The notes below the pieces were generated by a model. The model was not told the DNA's origin. It was given only the letters and a program-made list of their open reading frames with translations, and did not search any database. Positions 1 to 8,614 of a stretch of DNA of 64,000 bases are shown here, one piece after another (position 1 is the stretch's first letter; each line of letters opens with the position of its first letter). The position numbers and the translations under genes were made by a program. This DNA comes from an uncultured Geobacteraceae bacterium (lineage in GTDB: Bacteria; Desulfobacterota; Desulfuromonadia; Geobacterales; Pseudopelobacteraceae), in contig CAIMXI010000315.1 of NCBI GenBank assembly GCA_903845365.1, positions 1 to 64,000 on the forward strand. Reading direction: 5' to 3'.

Positions 1-1
1 C

Positions 2-3000
2 GATGTGGGCTTAGGTCTTAACAATCTGGCGGCACTTTTGAATGAACTTGGCAGGCATGCAGAAGCTGAGCCGCTTTATCGTCGGGCGCTGGTAATCAAG
101 GAGCAGGTTTATGGTTCTGATCATGCTAACGTGGCGTTAGGCTTGAACAATCTGGCGGCTCTTTTGAATGAACTTGGTAGGCATGCTGAAGCCGAACCGC
201 TCTATCGCCGGGCACTGGCTATCAAGGAGCAGGTTTATGGCCCAGAACATGCTGATGTGGCGCTAGGTCTGAACAATCTGGCGGTACTTTTGAGTGAACT
301 TGGCAAACATGCAGAAGCTGAGCCGCTCCATCGTCGGGCACTGGCAATAAGCGAGCAGGTTTATGGCTCAGCGCACGCTAGTGTTGCGACAAGCCTGAAC
401 AATCTGGCGTTACTTTTGAACGAACTTGGCAGGCATTCAGAAGCGGAACCGCTCTGTCGCCGGGCACTAGCAATACAAGAGCAGGTTTATGGCTCTGAAC
501 ATGCTGCTGTGGCGTTAGGTCTGAACAATCTAGCGGAGCTTTTGAGGGTACTCGGCAATCATGCAGAAGCTGAGCCGCTCTATCGTCGGGCACTGGCAAT
601 AAGCGAGCAGGTTTATGGCTCAGCGCACGCTAGTGTTGCGACAAGCCTGAACAATCTGGCGTTACTTTTGAACGAACTTGGCAGGCATTCAGAAGCGGAA
701 CCGCTCTATCGTCGGGCACTTGCAATAAAAGAGCAGGTTTATGGCTCTGAACATGCTGCTGTGGCGTTAGGTCTGAACAATCTAGCGGAGCTTTTGAGGG
801 TACTCGGCAATCATAAAGAAGCTGAGCCGTTCCATCGTCGGGCACTGGCAATAAGAAAGCAGATTTATGGCCCTGAGCATGCTGATGTGGCGTCAAGCTT
901 GAACATTCTGGCGTTACTTTTGAATGAACTTGGCAGGCATGCTGAAGCCGAGCCGCTCTATCGTCGGGCACTTGCAATAAGAGAGCAGATTTATGGCCCT
1001 GAACATACTGATGTGGCGACAAGCTTGAACAATATAGCGGAACTTTTGAGGGAACTCGACAGGCATGCAGAAGCTGAACCGCTCCATCGTCGGGCACTGG
1101 CTATATCGGAGCAGGTTTATGGCCCTGAGCATCACCAAGTGGCGTCAGGCCTGAACAATCTGGCAGTACTTTTGAACGATCTTGGCAGGGACGCAGAAGC
1201 TGAGCCGCTCCATCGTCGGGCACTTGCAATAAGAGAGCAGGTTTATGGCCCTGAACATGCTGATGTAGCGTCAAGCGTGGACAACCTGGCGTCACTTTTG
1301 AACGATCTTGGCAGGCATGCAGAAGCTGAGCCGCTTTATCGTCGGGCACTTGCAATAAGAGAGCAGGTTTATGGCCCAGAACATGATCATGTAGCGACAA
1401 GCTTGAACAACCTTGCGTTCCTGTTGAACGAACTTGGCAATCATGCAGAGGCTGAACCGCTCTATCGTCGAGCACTGGCAATATGGGAGCAGGTTTTTGG
1501 CCTAGAACATACTAAAGTAGCGACAAGCTTGAACAATCTGGCGTCACTTTTGAATGAACTTGGCAATCATGCAGAAGCTGAGCCGCTCTATCGACGTGCA
1601 CTTGCAATAAGAGAGCAGGTTTATGGCCCTGAGCATGCGGATGTAGCGAGTAGTCTGAACAATCTGGCGGGGTTTTTGAACGAACTTGGCAGGCATGCAG
1701 AAGCTGAACAGCTCTATCGTCGGGCACTGGCTATATGGGAGCAGGTTTATGGCTCAGAACATGCTGATGTGGCGTTAGGCCTGAACAATCTGGCGGCACT
1801 TTTGAATGAACTTGGCAAACATGCTGAATCCGAACAGCTATTACTTAGGAGTATCGCAATGGTAGATGGCTCAAAAAGGCATGCCTATTTCACATACTCC
1901 AATTTGTTGGCTGCAACAGGCCGTAATTTTACAGCTATTTTATTTGCCAAAAAAACAGTCAATGAGTGCCAACAAATACGCCGCAATGTTTTTAAACTTG
2001 GCAAAGAGACACTGATGTTATTTGATGTAACTGTTGAAAATAATTACATACATCTTGCAAATCTTTTAATGGAGGCAGATCGCTTAATCGAAGCTGAACA
2101 TGTTATGGATCTGTTAAAGGAAAAAGAAGTATTCCTTGCTCTGCGCAGTGAGTGCGATACCTCATTTTCAAGAGAGCCGTTACCATATAATGAGATTGAG
2201 CGGAACATCGACCTAATTGCAACAACTTGCATACTTACACTGGCGGAAGTTAGTGGCCGGATAGCTCAACTGTGGCGTGAGGATAACCGATCTACTTCTG
2301 AGCAGCGAGAACTTGACGAACTGGAAAACAAACGCGAAGCTGCAACCCGGACCTACCACGAAGCTCTTGAAGACATTGAACAGCGTGCTGCGGCAAATCC
2401 GCAACGTGTGCATGATGTTGAAGCGGCATCTGCACTTGAGCAGGCTTTGGAAGAGATCGGTGATGGCACTTGCGCACTGTATACCTTGTCTGACAAAGAA
2501 AAGTTCCACAGTTTTCTTATTGGGCCTGGCTACCGGCACCATGCATCACAACAGATGAGTTCAAAAGAACTTGCCACCAAAATTGCTGAATTCAGAAAAC
2601 TGTTACAGCCAGATGAATATGGCGAACTCCATGACCCGCTCCCGCTTGCGCAGGAACTGTACAACGTGATCGTAAGACCACTTGAGAAAGAGCTTGGAAA
2701 CACCACCACTATACTCTGGAATCTGGAAGGGGTCTTACGCTATGTCCCAATGGCCGCCCTTCATGACGGGGAACAATTCCTGGTTGAGCGTTTTAATTCT
2801 GTATCACTTACGCCATCAACATTGCATGTCATAAAAGATATTCCACAATCACACTGGCGAGGCTGCGGCATCGGTATCAGTAAGGGTGGTGATGATTTTA
2901 ATCCACTGCCGGCAGTTCGTGGTGAGATAGCTGCCATTATTCGTAATACCCAGGGAATGGAAGGGATATTGGACGGAGTTCGCCTGCTTGATGAAGATGC

Positions 3001-3553
3001 AACCTGGGAGCGAGTGAGGGCTACTCTTGCCCCAAAAGGTTTTGGTGCCATTCACATAGCCAGTCATTTTAAGTTGAATCCGGTTGAGATGCCTGCTTCT
3101 ACGCTGCTGCTCGGAAACAACCAGACCATTACCTTACGGGAACTCAGTTTTAAGAACAATCTGTTTGGAGGCTCTGAATTGCTCACACTTTCAGCATGCA
3201 ACACTGCTGCCTCCAATCCGCTTGCAACCGGTAAAGAAGTCGATAGTTTTGCTGATCTCGCACTGCGACAGGGTGCAAAAGCAGTTATGGCCAGCCTGTG
3301 GGAGGTCGCTGACGAGAGCACATCATTGTTGATGAGGGAATTCTACAAACTGCGGGAATCAGGCAAATCAAAAACCGAGGCGCTTCGATACGCTCAACTT
3401 GGGCTTTTGCATGGATCACATAATGCATCGAGTGATCTTCCGGTCAACCGGTCAGACCTTCAGCAACGTTACCGATACTCATTTAATGCTGAGACACCGT
3501 ATTCCCATCCATTTTTCTGGGCTCCGTTCATTTTGATGGGGAATTGGAAGTGA
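2..3553 (+). CDS. TPR-CHAT protein (caspase-like peptidase domain), 5' end outside window
   Basis: The frame is already open at the window edge, inside a repeat, so the true start lies upstream. Residues about 2-630 (counted from the GTG at 5) are fourteen complete 42-residue kinesin-light-chain-type TPR units plus a partial fifteenth, with the recurring core LNNLA..L..LG.H.EAE.L.RRAL. A helical linker follows, with coiled-coil-like sequence around residues 760-800. The C-terminal third is a CHAT domain: the HIASH motif carries the candidate catalytic His (H1017 or H1021), and SACNTA carries Cys 1065. The family is a caspase-like cysteine peptidase fold; proteolysis here is inferred. The TPR part presumably binds a partner or trigger. 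It precedes an ATPase/Toprim pair on the same strand, a neighbourhood suggestive of defence. Confidence is high for the domains and low for the biological role. Confidence 0.93.
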   Translation, partial: DVGLGLNNLAALLNELGRHAEAEPLYRRALVIKEQVYGSDHANVALGLNNLAALLNELGRHAEAEPLYRRALAIKEQVYGPEHADVALGLNNLAVLLSELGKHAEAEPLHRRALAISEQVYGSAHASVATSLNNLALLLNELGRHSEAEPLCRRALAIQEQVYGSEHAAVALGLNNLAELLRVLGNHAEAEPLYRRALAISEQVYGSAHASVATSLNNLALLLNELGRHSEAEPLYRRALAIKEQVYGSEHAAVALGLNNLAELLRVLGNHKEAEPFHRRALAIRKQIYGPEHADVASSLNILALLLNELGRHAEAEPLYRRALAIREQIYGPEHTDVATSLNNIAELLRELDRHAEAEPLHRRALAISEQVYGPEHHQVASGLNNLAVLLNDLGRDAEAEPLHRRALAIREQVYGPEHADVASSVDNLASLLNDLGRHAEAEPLYRRALAIREQVYGPEHDHVATSLNNLAFLLNELGNHAEAEPLYRRALAIWEQVFGLEHTKVATSLNNLASLLNELGNHAEAEPLYRRALAIREQVYGPEHADVASSLNNLAGFLNELGRHAEAEQLYRRALAIWEQVYGSEHADVALGLNNLAALLNELGKHAESEQLLLRSIAMVDGSKRHAYFTYSNLLAATGRNFTAILFAKKTVNECQQIRRNVFKLGKETLMLFDVTVENNYIHLANLLMEADRLIEAEHVMDLLKEKEVFLALRSECDTSFSREPLPYNEIERNIDLIATTCILTLAEVSGRIAQLWREDNRSTSEQRELDELENKREAATRTYHEALEDIEQRAAANPQRVHDVEAASALEQALEEIGDGTCALYTLSDKEKFHSFLIGPGYRHHASQQMSSKELATKIAEFRKLLQPDEYGELHDPLPLAQELYNVIVRPLEKELGNTTTILWNLEGVLRYVPMAALHDGEQFLVERFNSVSLTPSTLHVIKDIPQSHWRGCGIGISKGGDDFNPLPAVRGEIAAIIRNTQGMEGILDGVRLLDEDATWERVRATLAPKGFGAIHIASHFKLNPVEMPASTLLLGNNQTITLRELSFKNNLFGGSELLTLSACNTAASNPLATGKEVDSFADLALRQGAKAVMASLWEVADESTSLLMREFYKLRESGKSKTEALRYAQLGLLHGSHNASSDLPVNRSDLQQRYRYSFNAETPYSHPFFWAPFILMGNWK
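8..1858 (+). repeat. 126-bp tandem coding repeats (TPR units)
   Basis: Fourteen full units of 126 bp (42 codons) and a degenerate fifteenth are arranged head to tail within the TPR-CHAT gene. Units 3-4 and 5-6 are almost the same 252-bp segment (about 343-594 and 595-846), pointing to recent unit duplication. The repetition also creates several long antisense open frames that are not genes. Confidence 0.93.
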
Positions 3554-3884
3554 CCTACTGCCATGTTTTGATTGCCTATTATTATGGGAGTTGGTGGTAA
3601 ATTTAGAAATATGGGTATAGCCATAATGGGTAAAACAATTTTAGTTGGTAATGGTATTAACCGGATATTCGCCCGAAGTATTGGATTCGATCAGCAGTTA
3701 TGAACGCTTTACACTCTTGCCGGAAGATGATCCGCTTATCCGCATGACAACCGAGGGCGATGTGCTATGACGACGATCAGCACCCACCTGGCACCATTGC
3801 TGACATCTAGCCCATTCTGCCCACACTTTGTTCTGGTGAATGGCGTGTCGTAATGTTTTATCGGAAATCAGGAGTACTGAAGCA
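3554..3884. other. Intergenic stretch with gene debris
   Basis: About 330 bp separate the TPR-CHAT gene from the next plausible gene. I see no terminator or RNA. A 39-codon open stretch (3651-3769) ends with an ATGA overlap on a 28-codon stretch (3767-3853). That tight coupling is typical of real genes, but both pieces are too short, so this looks like eroded coding DNA. Confidence 0.5.
3651..3853 (+). pseudogene. Two coupled ORF fragments, probable gene remnants
   Basis: The first fragment encodes 39 residues beginning MVLTGYSPEVLDS and ending TTEGDVL. It has a protein-like composition and good codons, but a TAG lies two codons before its ATG. The second starts at the ATG of the TATGA overlap (3767), reads MTTISTHLAPLLTSS and stops after 28 codons at 3851-3853. 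I do not recognise either family. The 4-bp overlap resembles an operon junction whose flanks were deleted. Confidence 0.4.
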
Positions 3885-4286
3885 ATGAGTGAAAAACCCA
3901 AAATAGCAGTTGTCGCAGTTGGAAGTGCTGCAACACAAGTTATGATTGATCTGATTCCAGAGATGCCAAAGGCCAAGTTTTTGTCATTTATGGGATTAGA
4001 TCAGTCCATGAAGCTTAATTCACTTACAACCTCTGACACAACCAAATTCAAAAACACATTCAGAAAGCTTTTAAAATACAGACTGTATCCGTCGTCTAAC
4101 GTGATGCCGGTGAAACTTACGATGGCAAAGCCTTTTCTAGGAATAAAATGCTGGCAAGGAACACGTATCAAAAAAGATGATGAAATTTGGTACTGGGAAG
4201 ATTGCCACGCCTTGACTGGTGGTGGCGGATTAGCACTTGTACGAGATGGGAATGTAATTCACGTTCGAGTTACTTTTATAAGTTAG
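3885..4286 (+). CDS. Hypothetical protein, 133 aa
   Basis: I chose the ATG at 3885 (MSEKPKIAVVAVGSAA) over the upstream in-frame ATG at 3840 because the residues before it look non-coding. The N-terminus resembles the first strand-loop-helix of a Rossmann-like or tubulin/FtsZ-like nucleotide-binding fold (IAVVAVGSAATQV), but the protein is far too short for a complete FtsZ. The C-terminus is Trp- and Gly-rich (WYWEDCHALTGGGG). No family is recognised. It sits directly before a small membrane protein gene and upstream of the ATPase/Toprim pair, so it may belong to the same accessory cluster. The ribosome binding site is weak. Confidence 0.55.
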   Translation: MSEKPKIAVVAVGSAATQVMIDLIPEMPKAKFLSFMGLDQSMKLNSLTTSDTTKFKNTFRKLLKYRLYPSSNVMPVKLTMAKPFLGIKCWQGTRIKKDDEIWYWEDCHALTGGGGLALVRDGNVIHVRVTFIS

Positions 4287-4288
4287 CT

Positions 4289-4729
4289 GTGTCGAATTGG
4301 TGGAATAAATTGATAAAGAATGTTGTGTATAATACCTCTACTGATGAATGGAATAAAGCCGAAAGCGGGAAAGTCTATAGAGGCAATATATCTATAACAA
4401 TCAGTGTCTTTGCATTTTTATGTACAGTCATGTTTCCTAGAACCCTCTCAATACCATCAACGGTGCTCTTAATAGTGGCATTACTGTATTGGATATTTTC
4501 ACAGAAGGCAAATTGGGTAATTTATGCATTTGTTATGTTTGAGATAGTGACGTTTACAGGTGTTGATATTAAATACCGTGGTTTTAATAGCGCATTACCA
4601 AAAGTATGCAGATACTTCAGAGGTCGCCCTACACCTGAGTTATTGGAGTCAGCTAAAAAGGGAGATATTTGGTTGGCAGGATGCGTTAGTAGAGGTGGAT
4701 TGGCACCTAAGTGGATAATAGTCTGGTGA
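4289..4729 (+). CDS. Small membrane protein, unknown function
   Basis: I placed the start at the GTG at 4289, two bases after the stop of the preceding gene, giving 146 residues. The open frame itself runs further upstream but there overlaps the previous gene. A TTG at 4310 is an alternative. Two or three hydrophobic segments are visible: about residues 31-46 (ITISVFAFLCTVMF) and 50-85 (a pair around TVLLIVALLYWIF and VIYAFVMFEIVTF). A basic, soluble C-terminus follows. No family is recognised. Small membrane proteins beside ATPase/nuclease pairs occur in defence clusters, but nothing in the sequence proves such a role. Confidence 0.55.
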   Translation: MSNWWNKLIKNVVYNTSTDEWNKAESGKVYRGNISITISVFAFLCTVMFPRTLSIPSTVLLIVALLYWIFSQKANWVIYAFVMFEIVTFTGVDIKYRGFNSALPKVCRYFRGRPTPELLESAKKGDIWLAGCVSRGGLAPKWIIVW

Positions 4730-4762
4730 TTTCATAAGGAATAAATATACCGGAGGCGAGGG

Positions 4763-5941
4763 ATGATACGAACCATCATGATTGAGGGCTTCAAATCGAT
4801 ACCATCAATGCAGCTTGAATTAGGTCGGGTAAATTGCTTTATTGGAGCAAACGGGGTCGGCAAGAGCAATATCCTGGAAGCCATTGGGGTGCTGGGCTCT
4901 GCTGCCAACGGCAAGGTCGATGATGAATCACTGCGTTACCGGGGAGTTCGATTGGGGTTGCCCCGTCTTTACAAATCCTCCTTCGAGGCTGGTCGGACGC
5001 CAGCCCATATTGCTCTGAGTGCAACCGGGGCAAAAGAGGAGACTTTTCGTGTCTCGCTTCTGAATCCTCTGGAAAACCCGAATCCGGCCTGGTCGTATAA
5101 AACCGAATACCTGTCTGATGGCCAAACTGAAATTGTCTCAGATGGCGTACGCAGTAAGAAAAACCTGTCTCCGACAGCGGGCCTGGCAGCACTCAAACTT
5201 GTGGATACTGGCACTGACAGTCTGGCATTCAAGCTGATGCAATGTTTGCAGGGCTATGCGATTTACTCCCCAAATACCCCAACTTTACGTGCCTTGGTGA
5301 GTGATCCGCAATCGCGTGAACCGCTTGGACTTTCCGGTGGGCGACTGGCGGAGAGCTTTGCTGAGTTCCGCAAGACCGTTTTGGACAAGAATGAAGAACT
5401 GCTTGATACTGTTTTTGAACTGATCGATTGGGTGGCAGACATCGAAACCAGCAATACTGCCGGTTCTTTGCTATCACCGTCCGTCCCACGAACCAAGGAT
5501 GTGTTGAAATTTACTGATCGGTTCATGAAGAAAAACCGTAATACCCTTACTGCATACGATGCCAGCGAGGGTGCTTTATATGTGCTGTTCTGTGCGATGC
5601 TCTGTTTATCACCCAATGCGCCAAGGCTGTTTTCAATTGACAATCTGGATCAGGCGTTGAACCCACGTCTTGTATCGAGATTAACTGGTAAACTGGGGGT
5701 TTGGTTATCATGTGCGGATGCAAAACGCCAGATGTTGTTCACAGCTCATAACCCTGCTGTGCTCGATGGCCTCGATTTAGATGATGATGAAATTCGCCTT
5801 TTCGCAGTAGATAGAAACAGTGATGGTCATACAAAAGTTACTCGGATCACTCTTTCAGAAAAACTACGGGCGATGAACAAAGACTATCCACTGTCAAGAC
5901 TCTGGTTGATGGGGAACCTGGGGGCTGTGCCAAATGTCTGA
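4763..5941 (+). CDS. SMC/RecF-like AAA ATPase (AAA_21 type)
   Basis: The protein has 392 residues and begins with a RecF/SMC-style N-terminus (IRTIMIEGFKSI). Walker A is GANGVGKS at residues 28-35. An ABC-signature-like ASEG occurs in the C-terminal half, Walker B is FSIDN with D293, and an H-loop-like TAHNP carries H329. The residue after the Walker B Asp is Asn (N294) rather than the usual Glu. A strong GGAGGCGAG ribosome site precedes the ATG. The stop overlaps the next gene by 8 bp, so the two products are translationally coupled and probably form a complex. By analogy with OLD-like and PARIS-like ATPase/Toprim pairs it could sense infection and control a nuclease; that is inference from architecture. 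Confidence 0.88.
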   Translation: MIRTIMIEGFKSIPSMQLELGRVNCFIGANGVGKSNILEAIGVLGSAANGKVDDESLRYRGVRLGLPRLYKSSFEAGRTPAHIALSATGAKEETFRVSLLNPLENPNPAWSYKTEYLSDGQTEIVSDGVRSKKNLSPTAGLAALKLVDTGTDSLAFKLMQCLQGYAIYSPNTPTLRALVSDPQSREPLGLSGGRLAESFAEFRKTVLDKNEELLDTVFELIDWVADIETSNTAGSLLSPSVPRTKDVLKFTDRFMKKNRNTLTAYDASEGALYVLFCAMLCLSPNAPRLFSIDNLDQALNPRLVSRLTGKLGVWLSCADAKRQMLFTAHNPAVLDGLDLDDDEIRLFAVDRNSDGHTKVTRITLSEKLRAMNKDYPLSRLWLMGNLGAVPNV

Positions 5942-6662
5942 CCTGCGTATCGCATTAGTTGCTGAGGGACCAACAGATGAAATCATCATTGAATCGGCAT
6001 TAAAAGCCATACTGCCGAGTCCTTTTAAAATTTCTCTGTTACAGCCGGAACGTACCAGGTCTGTTTTGGGAACTGGCTGGGGTGGAGTTCTGAAGTGGTG
6101 CAGAGAGTTTCAAGCCCGTGGTGCTGAATCGTTGGAAGATGATCCGACAATGGAGTTTTTCGATCTGATTATTATCCATATAGATGCGGATGTTGCAGGC
6201 AAATCATACGCAGATTACGGCCAGGAGATTGCACAGGCCGCACAGCAAGGTGGATGGGGTTTGTTGCCATGTTCATTGCCTTGTCCGCCACCTGATGCCA
6301 CCGTCGATAATATGAAAACGGTACTTCTTTCCTGGCTTGGAATAGATAAAATCGGGAATAAAACCGTACTCTGCATTCCATCCAAATCAAGCGAGGCTTG
6401 GCTTGCGGCTGCCGTATTCCCTGATAACCGTGATCTTTCGAGAGAACTTGAATGTGCGCCGAATATTGGGGATCGATTAGCGCAATTGCCAAAAAAACTG
6501 CGTTTCAAAAAGACTATCAGAAACTATCAGGCACATACGAGTACGGTAAAAGCAGAGTGGTCCAGAGTCCGCCGACTTTGCTCACAAGCAGAGATTTTTA
6601 GCCATTCAGTAGATGCTGTAGCTGCCGAGATAGCCTGCATGTCAGCATGCGGTCAAACATGA
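5934..6662 (+). CDS. Toprim-like protein coupled to the ATPase
   Basis: This is a 242-residue protein whose start lies inside the end of the ATPase gene (8-bp overlap). The N-terminal LVAEGPTDE (E11, D15) and the later HIDADVAG (D84, D86) match the acidic motifs of Toprim-type folds, which coordinate metal ions in nucleases and topoisomerases. The rest shows no recognised domain. DUF4276-like and DUF4435-like families have comparable layouts, but I cannot assign one. Context suggests the effector half of an ATPase/Toprim defence pair. An intergenic stretch of about 140 bp separates it from the hcp terminator, so the unit probably ends here. Confidence 0.8.
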   Translation: MSDLRIALVAEGPTDEIIIESALKAILPSPFKISLLQPERTRSVLGTGWGGVLKWCREFQARGAESLEDDPTMEFFDLIIIHIDADVAGKSYADYGQEIAQAAQQGGWGLLPCSLPCPPPDATVDNMKTVLLSWLGIDKIGNKTVLCIPSKSSEAWLAAAVFPDNRDLSRELECAPNIGDRLAQLPKKLRFKKTIRNYQAHTSTVKAEWSRVRRLCSQAEIFSHSVDAVAAEIACMSACGQT

Positions 6663-6805
6663 TCCAGCTAACCATCGCTGCTGGGTACCCTCAGTGCCCG
6701 ATGAGGATTGAACTTAAATGCTTAAATTCCAGAGCCATTCCACTCGAGGTTGACCGCTGAAGTGGAATTTGCCATCACTTTATCAGTTTTCTGTCTGGTA
6801 ACCCA

Positions 6806-6850
6806 TGACAAATCGCCCCAGCCGGAATAACCGGCGGGGGCGTTTTGTCA
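6806..6850 (-). terminator. Rho-independent terminator of hcp, possibly bidirectional
   Basis: TGACAAA-CGCCCC pairs with GGGGCG-TTTTGTCA around a GC-rich inner arm (CCGG...CCGG). The arms end in A/T tracts on both sides, so it can stop the leftward hcp transcript and possibly the rightward accessory transcript as well. Confidence 0.8.
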
Positions 6851-6875
6851 TTCTGCAGCATGCACAGTCAAGCGA

Positions 6876-8477
6876 CTACCCAAGAATTGCCTTCATATCG
6901 GCTTCAACGGTTGTAATCGGTGCAATATTGAAGTTCTCGACCAGGAAGTTAAGGACATTCGGCGTGATAAATGCCGGCAGTGACGGTCCGAGTTTGATGT
7001 TCTTTATACCGAGATGGAACAGGGTCAGGAGAATGACGACCGCCTTCTGCTCGTACCAGGAAAGTATCATTGAGAGCGGGAGGTCGTTGACGCCGCACTC
7101 GAACGCTCCAGCCAGTGCCACAGCAATCTGGATTGCCGAATAGGCATCGTTGCACTGACCGACGTCAAGCAGACGCGGAATGCCGCCGATATCGCCGAAA
7201 TCCATCTTGTTGAAGCGGTACTTGCCGCAGGCGAGCGTCAGGATGACGGTATCCTTCGGGAGCTTTTCGGCAAATTCTGTGTAGTAGTTGCGCCCCGACT
7301 TAGCGCCGTCGCAGCCGCCGATCAGGAAGAAGTGCTTGATGTCACCGGACTTGACGGCGGCAATTACCTTATCGGCTACGCCCAGCACCGCGTTGTGGCC
7401 AAAGCCGGTCAGGATCTCCTGACCCGGGTTTTCAGACAGCCCCGGGAGTTCAAGAGCCTTATTGATTACATCCGAAAAATCCCAGCCGTCAACGTGCTTT
7501 ACGTCAGGCCATGCGACGAGACCCCAGGTGTAGAGGCGATCTTTGTAGCTGTCCGAAGGCTTTTGAATGCAATTGGTGTTGAAGATGATTGCGCCTGGGA
7601 AGTCCAGAAACTCTTTGGCCTGATCCTGCCACGCGCCGCCAAAGTTACCGACCAGATGCGAATATTTTTTCAGGCCGGGATAGCCGTGAGCAGGCAGCAT
7701 TTCACCGTGGGTGTAAACGTTGATTCCTTTACCTTCGGTCTGCTTGAGCAACTCTTCGAGCATCTTCAGATCGTGGCCGGTAACGAGGATGGCCTTACCT
7801 TCCTTGGTGCCAAGCTGCACAGCGGTCGGAACCGGATGGCCATACGCATCAGTATGGGCAGTATTGAGAAGCCCCATGACAGTCAGGTTCTGCTTGCCGC
7901 ACTCCATTGATAGACCGACGTAATCCATCAGCCCGAGATTTGCGTCGGTAGACGCGGCGAGTGCCTTCTGGAAAAAAGCCATGACTTCGTCATCAGTTTT
8001 ACCGAGGATCATGGCGTGGTCCATATAGGCGGCCATACCTTTAAGCCCTAGGAGTAGAATCTCGATAACGGAGCGGATATCTTCATTGGCATGCAATGAA
8101 CTTAAGCTGTACGACTCACCCTGAGCGGACATGCCTGCTAGATCATCAGCCGGTTTCCAGTCGGCAACCGAACCGGAGAGTGTCACACCGGCAGCAGCTT
8201 TAGCCTTCTCTTTCAGATCAAAGCACAGCTTGATCATGCCGCCGATACGGGTTGCGTCAAAATCTACGTTGGTAACGGTAGAAAAGAGCCCCTCAATGGT
8301 AAAGCGGTCAATCTCGGCGTTGCGCCCCAGCTTGTCGGCATACAGCGCCAGGCTTTTCAGACCGTACATCAGATGATCCTGCAGTGCTGACACTTCGGGG
8401 TTTTTACCGCATACACCCACAATGTTACAACCGGTACCGTTTGCTGCCTGCTCGCATTGGTTACAAAACATGCTCAT
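6876..8477 (-). CDS. hcp: Hydroxylamine reductase / hybrid cluster protein
   Basis: The 533-residue product begins MSMFCNQCEQA and has the N-terminal cysteine set C5, C8, C17 and C23 that binds the conventional Fe-S cluster of Hcp. Downstream are the characteristic hybrid-cluster segments, including FNTNCIQKP, GGCDGAKSGR and LTLACGKYRFN. Length is typical for the class. The enzyme reduces hydroxylamine and, by later work on the family, nitric oxide, protecting against nitrosative stress in the cytoplasm. It is divergent from a ferredoxin-like gene, with a perfect TTGAC-N4-GTCAA palindrome between them. The ribosome site AAAGGAG precedes the ATG. Confidence 0.97.
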   Translation of the reverse strand: MSMFCNQCEQAANGTGCNIVGVCGKNPEVSALQDHLMYGLKSLALYADKLGRNAEIDRFTIEGLFSTVTNVDFDATRIGGMIKLCFDLKEKAKAAAGVTLSGSVADWKPADDLAGMSAQGESYSLSSLHANEDIRSVIEILLLGLKGMAAYMDHAMILGKTDDEVMAFFQKALAASTDANLGLMDYVGLSMECGKQNLTVMGLLNTAHTDAYGHPVPTAVQLGTKEGKAILVTGHDLKMLEELLKQTEGKGINVYTHGEMLPAHGYPGLKKYSHLVGNFGGAWQDQAKEFLDFPGAIIFNTNCIQKPSDSYKDRLYTWGLVAWPDVKHVDGWDFSDVINKALELPGLSENPGQEILTGFGHNAVLGVADKVIAAVKSGDIKHFFLIGGCDGAKSGRNYYTEFAEKLPKDTVILTLACGKYRFNKMDFGDIGGIPRLLDVGQCNDAYSAIQIAVALAGAFECGVNDLPLSMILSWYEQKAVVILLTLFHLGIKNIKLGPSLPAFITPNVLNFLVENFNIAPITTVEADMKAILG

Positions 8478-8544
8478 GTCTGTTCTCCTTTTTCTGGTTG
8501 GTTGACTAAACTCGTATGATGAGTTTTTTCATTTTTTATGGTAG

Positions 8545-8590
8545 GAACAGTATACCGTATTTTTCGGAAATTACTTGACGGTAGTCAAAA
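8545..8590. promoter_or_regulatory. HcpR-type operator and hcp promoter
   Basis: A perfect palindrome TTGAC-GGTA-GTCAA lies at 8575-8588 between hcp and the DUF362 gene. It fits the Crp/Fnr-family HcpR sites predicted upstream of hcp in metal- and sulfate-reducing deltaproteobacteria. A leftward -10 box (TATACT, plus-strand 8549-8554) is centred about 30 bp from the palindrome centre, close to the class II activator spacing, so activation of hcp is the likely outcome. Confidence 0.65.
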
Positions 8591-8614
8591 ATTTAACTTT
8601 AAAGGAGAAATAAG

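Noticed and set aside
378-1727. Several long open frames antisense to the TPR array
   Set aside because: They arise from the 126-bp periodicity of the TPR repeats, share the same repeated peptide, and lack ribosome sites.
8-1858. CRISPR-like direct repeats
   Set aside because: The repeat unit is 126 bp with no spacers and is an intact protein-coding TPR array.
7332-7910. 192-codon plus-strand open frame
   Set aside because: It is wholly antisense to hcp, whose motifs are complete; no independent support.
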